Shown: in pieces, positions 25,959 to 36,462 of the stretch | How the letters are laid out: every line of letters starts with the position of its first letter | Position numbering within the stretch: the stretch's first letter is position 1 | Assembly: GCA_033725935.1 (NCBI GenBank) | Contig: MU867094.1 | Location: forward strand, 62,001-126,000 | DNA length: 64,000 nt | Source of the DNA: Cladorrhinum sp. PSN259 | Taxonomy: Eukaryota; Ascomycota; Sordariomycetes; Sordariales; Podosporaceae | Reading direction: 5' to 3' | The notes under the pieces: generated by a model | The model's database searches: none | What the model saw: only the letters and a program-made list of their open reading frames with translations | What the model was told of the DNA's origin: nothing | Position numbers and translations under genes: made by a program

Positions 25959-26680
25959 AATTTCTTGAGGAGACGTATCCGACAAAAAAAAGTTATGACA
26001 TGTGCGAGTTGCTAGGATAGACAGTTTGTACCATCTTATGTTTTAACCACACATTGAAGGTAGAAGCGGGACAGGGGGATACTTTTGTAGTTAGGAATAT
26101 GGGACTGGAGTTATATATGGCAGGTTGGAGTTCATGACTGGATTTATGTTCCAGTGTTGTCTGATTCAGAATTTCCGGAAGATTAGGTGGCCATTGTGTA
26201 CTTTTTCATAGGTTGTTCATTGATCGAGATCATGCTCTTTTTGTGCATCTAACTGCATTCAGGGGGAAAGGGGGTGTTGCTCTGGTGATATTGTTTGGTA
26301 AAGAAACCATTACCACCAGTTGGTGCCAGCCGCCAGCAAGGCAGGAGGGGTACGTAACTCTCGGAGCTTCCAAGCTTGGTTTCTTATCTTATCGCCCACA
26401 GGCAACCGACCACTTTCATGAGCTGCATCATTGAATGAAATTTGGGGACTCGTGGTTATTTTACAAATTTAGCAGCCGGGAATAATAAAAGGTTCAGGTA
26501 CCGAATCTTGCTATATATCGTTCTTACCAGGCGTTGCCGCCCCGCACTTGCATGCAACGATCTCGGCAGCAACAAGATTGGTCATCTCCCAGAACCCAAG
26601 GATCGACTTTCTGCGACAACAGCCCAGCAAGCCCGCCTCCAGAGCTTATTTGACCACATCAAGTTGTACACGTCGTCAAG
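25959..26680. other. Intergenic, permease 3' end to UCH37 promoter
   Basis: 722 bp between two genes in tandem. It should contain the permease 3' UTR and the deubiquitinase promoter. No gene, repeat or RNA motif is visible. Confidence 0.5.
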
Positions 26681-27864
26681 ATGAGTGGAGGTTGGAATAC
26701 TAGTAGGTTGACCATCACCAATCCATATTTTTGGTATTTTGGGATGCGAGCGAGGATTTGCTAACCAGTGAATTTATAGTCGAGTCCGATGCCGTACGTA
26801 GTTTACCCAGCAACCCACCGACCTACAAACTTGCTTTCCCTTTACCTCACCTTGGGCCTTCCCGAAATAGAACTACAAAGCCATTTATGTATACTAATGA
26901 GTCTATCTCGACATAACAGGGCGTCTTCACCTATCTCCTCGACAACCTAGGCGTCAAAGACGTCCAATTCGAAGAGCTCCTCTCCCTCGACCCTGACGCG
27001 CTCGCTCAGCTCTACCCAATCTACGGCGTCATCTTCCTCTTCAAGTATCCGACCGACGTACCCTACCGCGCCGAAGGCGACAAACCCCTCGACGGCGACT
27101 TCGACCACGAGGCAGCAGAGAACACACTCTTCTTTGCGACTCAGACGATCCCCAATGCGTGTGGGACGCAAGCTCTCCTTTCTGTCTTGCTAAACAAGAC
27201 GGATTTCATAGAGACTGGCTCGACACTGAAAGATTTTAGGGAGTTTACAATCGATCTCCCGGCCGAATTCCGTGGCGAGGCGCTGTCGAACTCGGACGTG
27301 ATAAGGGACGTGCACAACTCCTTTGCAAGGTCCAGCCCCTTTGTGGACGAGACGGTGCGGAACTCCAATGACGAGACGGAGGATGCGTTTCACTTCATCG
27401 CCTACACGCCCTTCCAGGGAAAGCTCTATGAGCTGGACGGGCTGCAGCCCGCGCCGATCAACCATGGCGCCTGCTCTGAGGAAGAGTTCCCCGCCAAGGT
27501 GATGGACGTCATTCAGAGGCGGATCGGGCGGTACGGCGACGCAGAGATTCGGTTCAACCTACTGGCTATGACGAGGGACCTACGGATCCGTGCTAGGGAG
27601 ATTGGTGATTACGAGCTGCTTGAAAGAGAAGAGCGCAAGCGCAAAGAGTGGCAGTTTGAGAATGCGCTTCGCAAGCATAACTTTGTTGGCTTTGCGGGTG
27701 AGGTGCTCAAGGGTGTTGTTGCAGCCAAGTTGAAGACTGGCGGAGAGGCAGAGTATAATAAGTGGGTGGAAGCTGGCAAGCAGAAGTTGCTGAAAAGGAT
27801 AGAGGAGCGCCAGAAGGGCAAGGGAGGGGGCGGTGGCGCTGATGATATTGAGATGGACGGTTAA
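26681..27864 (+). CDS. UCH37/Uch2-type ubiquitin C-terminal hydrolase
   Basis: Three exons: 26681-26702 (22 nt), 26780-26793 (14 nt) and 26920-27864. The start reads MSGGWNTIESDAGVFTYLLD, the classic UCH N-terminus. The product is 326 residues. The catalytic Cys is about residue 93 in QTIPNACGTQALL, His about 170 in DAFHFIAYTPF and Asp about 185 in YELDGLQ; spacing matches human UCHL5 (C88, H164, D179). The C-terminal 110 residues form the UCH37-like tail, with coiled-coil ERKRKEWQFENALRKHNFVGF and a KQKLLKRIEERQKGK end that in relatives contacts the proteasome receptor Rpn13. It is a cysteine protease that trims ubiquitin chains at the 19S proteasome. The second exon is a 14-nt microexon. 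The neighbour RPL17 is convergent. Confidence 0.95.
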
Positions 27865-28492
27865 GAGGGAGAAAGTTCAAATATGCTTCATGAATTTACG
27901 AATATACTACCGGTTGTTGAAGAAGCGCTTTCATAGTAGCTGGACATATGAAATGTGTTGAAAGATGATTCACATAAGCTCATGGTTTGTTGCTGAAGAG
28001 GCATGATTCCATACCCTTTTGGATTATAAGACCAGCAATTGGACCGCAAATTAATTTCTGAACATATAAACATCAAAACTGAGCTCACAATCGTTGACAT
28101 AAAGGGTGCATCACCACCGCATTGATCTATAAGTTGCAACGCAAAGTGAACCACATAATAAACGAAACGGGGTATCTTCAACTACCCTCGAGAGTTGATG
28201 AGGGAAGATCGGCTAACTCGAGTCAAAGCAAATAATATTTTTGCGCCCCTTGTAAATCCCCAATCCCGGCAGAACCTCATTTATGGTGGTGTTTCTCAAT
28301 GTTTCTTTTTATTGAGTATTCATTCCGTGGCCGACTCCTTTTTTCATCAGGAATCGTAGCCTTGACCCGAAAAAATGCCATGCTCGCGTACAACACCGAT
28401 CCGGGAAGACAGTCAAGCCCCAGTCAAAAGATACCCCCCCCCCCCCCCCCCGTTTGTCCCAAACTCAAAACCCAGCAACCGCCGTTCATCGC
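27865..28492. other. Convergent 3' intergenic region with C-tract
   Basis: 628 bp between the stop codons of UCH37 (+) and RPL17 (-). It holds both 3' ends. A pure C run of 18 nt sits at 28434-28451, only about 40 bp from the RPL17 stop, probably in its 3' UTR (a G run in the transcript). Confidence 0.55.
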
Positions 28493-29529
28493 TTAAGCAG
28501 CGGTGATGGCAGCACGAACGCGGGCACCGCGCTGTCTTGAGGAAAGGTGCTCGTCACGGACAACAGCCTCGGACTTGGCGATGGTCTCCTCGGCCTCGGT
28601 GAGGATGAGCTCGATGTGGCAGGGGTTGGACATGTAGGGGTTGATCTGTTCCTCATGTTAGCTGCTTTTGGCCCTATTCTCTCATCCAGCCCAGGTATCT
28701 CGAAATCGGAGTTTACGTACGCGACCGTGAGCGCGGTAGGTGCGGCGGCGCTGCTTGGGGGCCTGGTTGACCTGGATGTGCTTGACAATCAGGTTGCTGG
28801 TGTCGAGGCCCTTGGCATCGGCGTTGGACTCAGCGTTCTTGAGGAGACCGAGGAGGAACTCGGCGGACTTGGCGGGCCAGCGGGCACGGGTAACACCCCA
28901 CTGCTTGCCTATTTCACCCAGAGTCAGTATATACGCATTCGATGCTGCCGTTTGAATCCCCAATTGTTCTGGCCATGTAGATGTAATCGTCCCAAGCTTA
29001 TTCCATATTCATCCTGCTCTTCCCCGTTTGTGCCACAAATTGCGCTTGCCCAATTCCACCATCCAAGACCAGAACAATCGGAGAGTTTTGTCTTTTTGTG
29101 TATTCGTACCTTGAGCAGTACGGCCGATAGAGCCGCAGTAGCGTCTCATGGGGACGGCCTCCTTCTTGGAAATGACATTCTCAAGGAAGGTCTGGGCACG
29201 CTGGAGCTTCCAGCCGTTGATGGCCTGGGCGGTCTCGCGGGTGTTCTTGAAAGAAACACGGAGGTAAGAGCCGCGGGAGCGAGCCGACTTCGCCGGGGCA
29301 ATCTCAGTAGCAGCGTACCGAACCTGAAGAGACAGCCATGGTCAGCTTTGTTGTCTCTTTTTTTCCTTCACGATAGCTTCGCTATGCTGGGCCCCAGGTT
29401 GATCCGCTATCATTTTTCCTCCCCCTCCCATCCAAATCGTGACGAATTGAAGCGACAAAAATTCCCCAGGGCATCGAAAAAGCGGCGCATCGAGAATGAC
29501 ATTCGGTTTCGGCAGGGACAACATACCAT
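28493..29529 (-). CDS. RPL17: 60S ribosomal protein uL22 (RPL17)
   Basis: Four exons: 29529-29527, 29323-29110, 28908-28721 and 28645-28493. The introns are 203, 201 and 75 nt. The product is 185 residues, the usual eukaryotic L17 length. It starts [20 protein letters not shown] and carries the hallmark [60 protein letters not shown] and [17 protein letters not shown]. uL22 sits at the large-subunit exit tunnel. The first coding exon contains only the ATG, directly followed by a GTATGT donor; codon 2 onward is in the next exon. Two introns near 200 nt are long compared with the 50-65 nt introns of neighbours, which is common in ribosomal protein genes. The gene diverges from NOP1. Confidence 0.96.
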
Positions 29530-30072
29530 CTTGACTGCTTGTCGATAAAGGGCGGAATCGACCGAGTTTGGAGTTGTTACTGAAGTGATGGCTTCCCAAA
29601 TTTTGGCGCCAAAAACCAATTTCCGCGATTAGGGCTCAGTGGGCAGGCGATTGATTGGCTTGTGCGAGCAAAGTTGGAGCCTCAGGCTGCTGCGGGTGTT
29701 GGCGGCTGGCAGGGGGTAGGACAAGCGTGCAAGTGCTAATGCCGATAACAGTTTCCCGGTTCTCACTCACCCATCTCACGATAAGGATTGAAACATTTTG
29801 CAAGGCAAACCTTGGCCAGCCAGTCAGATGCTCGGAGAAATCCACTTCCGACGAGACCAAAAAGTTTCTGGGCTCCGCTTTTTTTTCACTGGGGCGGTTC
29901 AGGAAATTTTGCACGCAGCTCCAGTCAAGCTTCTCGAGTTTTGACGATCTCGACCAAAGGCCGTCCATCGACATACCCATTGTGCCCGCGCAACTACACA
30001 TCTGTTCCGGTGCCGGCAGGTTATCATATACGACGACGTTGATTCACGATTACGAACAAATAAATAGTCATA
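29530..30072. promoter_or_regulatory. Bidirectional promoter of RPL17 and NOP1
   Basis: 543 bp separate the start codons of two ribosome-biogenesis genes. Seen near the RPL17 side: a perfect 14-bp palindrome TTTTGGCGCCAAAA at 29601-29614, CCAAT at 29616-29620 and TTAGGGCT (a telobox-like word) at 29629-29636. Coordinated expression of the two genes is an inference from the shared region and pathway. Confidence 0.7.
29601..29614. promoter_or_regulatory. 14-bp perfect palindrome in RPL17 promoter
   Basis: TTTTGGCGCCAAAA equals its own reverse complement. It lies 72 bp upstream of the RPL17 ATG and 4 bp from a CCAAT word overlapping its edge region. It resembles an E2F-type TTTGGCGC site, but the factor that binds it in fungi is not known to me. 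Confidence 0.5.
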
Positions 30073-31489
30073 ATGGGCTTTGAGCGCGGTGGCAGAGGCG
30101 GTGGCAGAGGTGGTGGTAGCTTCCGCGGCGGCGACCGTGGTGGTGGCCGTGGTGGTCCCAGAGGTGGTGCCCGTGGTGGTGGTAAGTTCTTTACCTGATG
30201 TGCCCATGCGTTGCAATCCTTGAATGACGGTCGTTGCGCCGGGACTTGTTCATCCCTCCAATCTGTTGGGGGGTTGCGCAAGGGCTGAAGCCACCGAAGT
30301 TACGATCAAACTTTGCGCCCCGCGATAGCAGGCTTGATCCAACCTCGTGTTTTGTCTAGCTTGTTGGCCTTCACCGGCAAGCCGGTTCTATCAAAATCTA
30401 GCCCTCGGGACCAACATTTACTAACTCAGTTGCTGCAGCTGGCTTCGGTGGCCGTGGTGGTGGCCGTGGTGGTGCTGGTGGTGGTCGCGGCGCTCCTCGC
30501 GGACGTGGTGGTCCTGGCGGTCGCGGTGGTCGTGGGTATGTCTCAAGTCCTTTCATGCTATCTCGCATTGTACTGTGCTAACGACCAGATGTAGCGGCCG
30601 CGGTGGTGCTGCCGGCGGTGCCCAGGGCGGCAAGAAGGTTATTGTCGAGCCCCATCGTCACAAGGGGGTCTTTGTCGCTCGCGGTGGTAAGGAAGATTTG
30701 CTCGCTACCATCAACACTGTCCCTGGCGAGTCTGTCTACGGCGAGAAGAGAATCTCTGTTGAGAACGATAACAAGGGTGAGGACGGTGCTACCACCAAGA
30801 CCGAGTACCGCGTAAGTGATCCCCAGTGCGACTGGCTGCTGAACATGGGCTAACATCAACATCCTGCAGATTTGGAACCCATTCCGTTCCAAGTTGGCCG
30901 CCGGTATCCTTGGTGGTCTCGAGACCATCTACATGAAGCCCGGTTCTAAGGTCCTTTATCTCGGTGCCGCCTCCGGTACCTCAGTCTCCCACGTCGCCGA
31001 TATTGTTGGGCCTACCGGTTCCGTTTACGCTGTTGAGTTCTCCCACCGCTCCGGCAGAGATCTTATCAACATGGCTACCCGCCGCACCAACGTTATCCCT
31101 ATCGTTGAGGATGCCCGTAAGCCCATGGCCTACCGCATGCTTCTCCCAATGGTCGATGTCATCTTTGCCGATGTTGCCCAGCCCGATCAGGCCAGAATTG
31201 TCGGTATCAACGCCAAGCTCTTCCTGAAGCAGGGCGGCGGTCTCTTGATTTCCATCAAGGCCAGCTGCATTGACAGCACTGCTCCCCCTGAGCAAGTTTT
31301 CGCCAGCGAAGTCCAGAAGCTCAGAGAAGACAAGTTCATTCCCAAAGAGCAGCTTACTCTTGGTATGTTATATTTGCAATAACCCTCAGAACCTCAACAG
31401 GAAAGAGTTACTGACCGTCAATAGAACCCTATGAGCGTGATCACGCCATGGTTTCCTGCGTCTACCTTCAGAAGGACTACCAGGAGTAA
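30073..31489 (+). CDS. NOP1: Fibrillarin, box C/D snoRNP 2'-O-methyltransferase
   Basis: Five exons: 30073-30181, 30439-30535, 30595-30811, 30870-31362 and 31425-31489. The product is 326 residues. Residues 1 to about 85 are a Gly/Arg-rich (GAR) domain made of GGR, GRGG and RGGG repeats. The catalytic domain follows: [20 protein letters not shown], then SAM motif [22 protein letters not shown] (about 169-190), then [20 protein letters not shown] and [29 protein letters not shown], ending [18 protein letters not shown]. It uses SAM to methylate ribose 2'-OH groups of rRNA in the nucleolus, guided by C/D snoRNAs. Intron 1 (257 nt) splits the GAR region. Two in-frame AG acceptors 9 nt apart (30429 and 30438) are possible for exon 2; I used the second because the first is too close to the CTAAC branch. 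Confidence 0.96.
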
Positions 31490-34445
31490 GTTGAAAATTC
31501 GAATCTTGGGTCTCGTTTCTTGCTCTGTGAAGGGCGTTCCACATTGCTCGGTGTTCAACTGGCTGGTTGGTTTTCTTAAGTCTGGGAGGCGTACGGCGTT
31601 ATTGGGGTACAGTTTTTTGTCAGCATGTTTGAGTAAAATAAATAAGAGGTAGTTGCGGATCGGCATCAAGCGTCAAGATAAGTCATGGCACATACCCGAG
31701 TCTTGCGTCCTAGCTCCAATAGTTTTGTTCGACCTTGTGGCGAGATAATGATGGTTGGGTCAATGGACATGTACCATCGCTCCCGTGGCGGAAGAACTGT
31801 ACATGCACAGGACACCGTACCCGCCGCGGGTTCGCGTGGGGTTGGAGGAGGGAAGCAAGACATGATGTGAGCGATTAAACTCAACTTGGATGTCGGCTCG
31901 GAGGGCAGATAACGATCTCTGGCATCGTTTCGCTACATAGTTTTGGTCAAAATTTTGGACAGCGCTTCAACCATACTCGACCCTGTCGTTGCTGTCTGAT
32001 AAGCTAGATGCCTTAGTTTGTGAATGTTGGCCGTCGCAATTCACGTTACCGAATTGCTTGTGTCTTGTACCCCGGTGAGCATAATTAGATGTTTGTCGGA
32101 AGTACCAGGTAGTTTATGCTCCTTCCTCTTTATCTCCTTCTATTTTTCGCCATAATATATCTAGGTACACATATGCTTTCTCAGTTCTGGAATTCTTCCC
32201 CAATAAGCTGCCCTATCAACGCCAATAAACACATTATAATCCTCTCGGACTCCTTTTTATATGTTTTTCAGGACTATTTTGGTAACCGTGAGTGCATTTA
32301 AACAGGCCGAATGAATCCATACCCTTATCTCTGACTTTGAATGTAATCTATTGTTAGACACGAGTTCTGATGATCGACTTCATCAATTGTCGATGCTTGA
32401 AAGGCCTTCAAGCAGAAGGTAGGCATAAAATTGATATCTTGAAGTACCACCTGGGTATCTACACCATCCTCTTACAATGGAACCAAATCTCGTCTCAGGA
32501 TTCCACGGATGAAAATCGTTTTTGCATATTTACTACCCAGCCAGATGCCTCAGAGACTCCCAGGTACCACCCACAAGTTAGAACAGAGCAAAATACTAGA
32601 GTTGCCTGGCGTTGGAGTAGCAGAGTCTGCTGATAGTGCTACCGACAGATGCATGAATGAGAGCTGTTTTGCGCTGAGGGTGGTCGTTGGGCTAGGCTGT
32701 GTCTTGATATCATGGCTCATTCGCCATGATGGAAGTCACGTCAAGCTTTGTGGGTTGGACCAGCCCGGTGCAATTGACGCTACTTTAGGTAGAATATAAC
32801 GTCAACACACATATTTTCTTGTTCCGATTTCTCTTTTTCAAGCACTACAACTAACAATAGGCCAGGACCCCGTTAAATATCGATAGAAACATAGGTGCTG
32901 TGCAGCCAAGAAAACATGCGTAAATTAGGCTTCAATTCCTGAAAATATCTTGGACGACCTACGGACGTACTTAAGCTCTTAAGAGATAGGTTTTGCTTCC
33001 GACTGCCATATAAGTGCCTAGAGGTGCTTAACACCTACTAGTTCAGGACTCGGATTATTGGAAAGTGAGAGGGTCTTGATTTCAAGCTATGAAGTTCAAG
33101 GGGCGGGTGAGGTGTGCGAACGGGTGGAGTCATCGCAAACAGACCATACTGATGCTGTATCCCACTTGATACCCTTCAAGTAACATGTACTTGTAGCCAG
33201 AGGTTGAGTGCACAGTTATAAAAACCATAATAGCACCTAAACTCGGCCAGAGGTGAAACACGATATGGAAAGGGTAACGTAGAGCAATAGTGTTGCCCGA
33301 AGTTGACTTCGCAGCCTCTTCTACTGAGCTCAATCGGTTGAACAGAGTCCCGAGTTTATTGCTGACACTATCCAGCACTGACTATAAAAAGATAAAAAGT
33401 CTCATTCGACAAAATGCCAAAGGGAGTTACAAGCAGAAAAGATGGGAAACTACTAGGTAGTACTTCATCCCCTAGAGATATAGCACGTACTGAACATTTG
33501 ACTAGACGATATTATCTCTGCTTAACCATATAATTTTCTAGAAATGTTACTCGGAAAGCATTTGCTGCTGGCTGTTTAGCTTATGAGAAAACAACGTCTA
33601 GACTTCAGTTCAAAGAAGCATTAGTTGATGATGATGCTAGCCTCATTCATTTCGAAACAAGCATTTTCTCTCTGTAGGCCAAGCAACTGTAAACTGCAGG
33701 CCTTCCGGAGACTTTGTGCATACTTCCAAACTAGAAGGATTTCCGTCTCATACTCATCTGATCCGATTCTTGACTTTGTTCTACAAAGAGACTCGGCACT
33801 CAGACCAGCTATCAAACTCTATCCCCCATTTCGGTTCTTGACAACCAAACCCCTATTCCCACAAGTTGAACTGTAAGCTCCCCACAAGCCCGAGATTCAG
33901 CTACCACTCACCGAAATTACCCACTGGGAGTGTTATCCCGTGTCCACAAGTCTCAACATCCAACACTAATGCAGGAACAAGCCTCTTCTCCCCTTCAGAG
34001 TTGACACTACTGCACCCTTCAAACAGTTCAGGGACTGCAACAACGACCCGCGAGCACGGGTACTCATTCATGTACAGTACCTACATACTCCTCTGGCCCG
34101 CTCTCAAGTCCCTACGCGCTCCTTTCCATCCCGTGTGCACGAAATAGGGGCAATACTCGGAAAATTCAAACTCAACAACAGCATCCAGTCACACCCGATA
34201 TACATATCTCGAAGATTGAGAGGCCTATTGATATGATCTTACCTATCATAACCCACCTTCTGCTCCCAATGTGCCGTCTAGTAATGAATCAGCCGCCCAA
34301 CTCTCAACGGGCGCCTACCTGTACACAAAGGATGGCAAATCCCGTTATGTCTTGACCAGCCAACCTACACTACGCAACAGGCAGACCAAAACAAAACAAA
34401 CTAAAGTCAAATTGATAGGATATTATCTCATACACGCCAAATCTG

Positions 34446-34473
34446 GGGACCGGGGACCGGGGACCGGGGGACC
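34446..34473 (+). repeat. GGGGACC minisatellite
   Basis: About four head-to-tail copies of GGGGACC follow an AAATCT segment; the last copy has one extra G. A (CGGCAG)-type repeat follows at about 34492-34514, and a CCTT(A/G)CC-rich degenerate stretch at about 34540-34600. This patch is G-rich enough to form a quadruplex on the plus strand. Confidence 0.8.
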
Positions 34474-35323
34474 GAACTTTTTCCCTGGGCGGCTTCGGCA
34501 GCGGCAGCGGCAGCACCAGAAAGGGGGTGGCTTTCTTTCCTTCCCCCTTGTCTTTCCCTTACCTTACCTTGCCTTTGCCCTGCCTTTGCCTTGGCCAGAT
34601 GCACACTCGTATGACGGGAGAGATCTTAGTTCTGAAATGTGAACCCCGTGTGGCCGTGGCGCCCAGACCATTTCCTTTTTCTCTCTTTTTCCCTTTTCTT
34701 CACGCCAAAAACAGCTAGGACCGGGATGTGGCGTTCACTACAACCAGGAGGATTCTGGTCCACAATACCTGAAGTGGGAGTTTGTCCGGTTCTTTCGGGA
34801 CAAAAAGCTTGAGCAGTTCCCGAACAGGGTTAAAAAGATCGGTGTTGTCGGTGATGATTTGATGACTCGTGTGTAATAAACAAGCACACACACACACACA
34901 CAGACACAGACCATCCCATGATTCCCTCCGGAGTTAGGCTTGCTGTTGGGACCACACAGTCGGTCAGTCTAAATCCAGCCCAGGGTTTTTCTCTGTCTCG
35001 GTTCTAGACTAACACTAATCAATTCTCCTAGTCTCGGAATCAGGTGATGTTGTGCTGTTTAAAATTTGCCTTTGATAACTGTTGCCGAGATGTCTCGGGA
35101 GTTAAGATTTTAGTTGGAGAAAATAGTCTCAACATCTTTTTTTGCCACTTTGGGGGAGGAAGGGGAAAAAACAAAACCATGTTGATATCGTCATCTGATC
35201 ATCTCTCTGTCTCTCTCTCCCCTCCGTCACTGATCTTCCTCCATACCCCATACCTACGTAATCCCGTACCCGATCTCACAACTTCAATCGGCGGCAATGA
35301 TACCAAACAAGCACATACTAGTG

Positions 35324-35344
35324 AAAAAAAAAAAAACCCCCCCC
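35324..35344 (+). repeat. A13-C8 compound homopolymer
   Basis: Thirteen A followed directly by eight C. A similar A-run to C-run junction occurs near 51239-51266. Confidence 0.8.
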
Positions 35345-35532
35345 AGCTTTGCATCTAGTTGCAAACTCCGCTTGCCAGGAATGTCAGGGATTCCTCAGAG
35401 GCTTTGCCAGTAAAACACGTCAGAAAATACGGATAACCCGTTTACCCTTGCCCTGCAAAATCCGACAAAAGTCTAGAACATGATATGAACACTAATGTAA
35501 AATGTATCAACTACCTGATATCTTTTAAACAA

Positions 35533-35549
35533 CCCCCCCCCCCCCCCCC
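35533..35549 (+). repeat. Poly-C tract, 17 nt
   Basis: An unbroken C run in the gene-free region, followed by GCCCATGG. Length may be imprecise because of homopolymer sequencing error. Confidence 0.8.
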
Positions 35550-36093
35550 GCCCATGGAAATTTAGTGTGTACCTCTCTCTTCTTTCCATTCTTGATCAGG
35601 AAATAATAAATAATAAAATAATGCAAAATATCGGCGACCAGATCGGGATTCTCGCCTCTGGGCACCCGCAAGAAAAGGAAGAAAAAAACCCCCAAAAACT
35701 CATCACAATCACATCGGTCAAAGTGTGTGTTGAGTGGCACGAGTGGGTGGGTGGGTGAGTGGCACGCCCCCGCAGCGCCATGAGTGCCTTCTTACCCCGG
35801 CCCCAGTCCAGTCCATTCCCCGTCCAGCCGCCACTGCGCAAAGAAAACAACTTTACTGGTGAACAAGACGAGACGAAGACGGCATCTACCGCGCGCATCA
35901 TTTCAGGGGTGGGGTAATATAGGGCAGGGTACCTATGTAGTAGCAAAAGGACGCGGGGGAAGAGAGAGAGAGAGAGCGAGAGGAGTGGGCGGTGGCGGCG
36001 GGGAAGCAGTCCAGTACAGGAAGAGAAGAAGAATAAAAAAAGGGAGAAAGTAGTGTGCCTGTACAACTGAATCTGAGTATGCGGTCCTTTGTT

Positions 36094-36094
<1 letters not shown>

Positions 36095-36159
<65 letters not shown>

Positions 36160-36171
36160 GCTGTTGCTGTT
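36095..36171 (+). repeat. (TTG)n trinucleotide microsatellite
   Basis: About 22 pure TTG units to 36160, then two CTGTTG-type variants. On the minus strand it reads as an AAC repeat and gives a false poly-Asn open frame. No gene structure surrounds it. Confidence 0.9.
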
Positions 36172-36436
36172 CACATACAGACAGAGAAAATAAAACATGT
36201 ACATGTACATAAAAGTCCCTTTTACCTGTCCATAATCACAATGTGTGTGAGAAAGCCACAAAAAAAAAGGATGATGAATTGGATTCCTCATCGGACAACA
36301 AACCAAAGATTCACACACCGCACCGGACCAGGCATTGGAATCGTTGATGCAACCTAAATTAATTGCCAAGTATTGTATACAAGCCAGCCTGATCAGACAC
36401 TGAATGTGAGAAGAGAGAGATCTAGACCGCTCCGCA

Positions 36437-36462
36437 GGGGGGGGGGGGGGGGGGGGGGGGGG
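36437..36462 (+). repeat. Poly-G tract, 26 nt
   Basis: An uninterrupted G run between CCGCA and TTGCGG. With the G/C runs at 15.7, 28.4 and 35.5 kb it is part of a recurring pattern of long G or C homopolymers in gene-free DNA of this window. Confidence 0.85.

Noticed and set aside
29324..29526. C/D snoRNA candidate in RPL17 intron 1 (ATGATAG, then CTGA)
   Set aside because: No terminal stem, and the CTGA is the intron branch site.
30182..30438. C/D snoRNA in NOP1 intron 1
   Set aside because: C box is poor (CTGATGT), flanks do not pair, and no guide element is evident.
35596..36369. 257-codon minus frame with poly-Asn
   Set aside because: It is created by the TTG microsatellite on the opposite strand.
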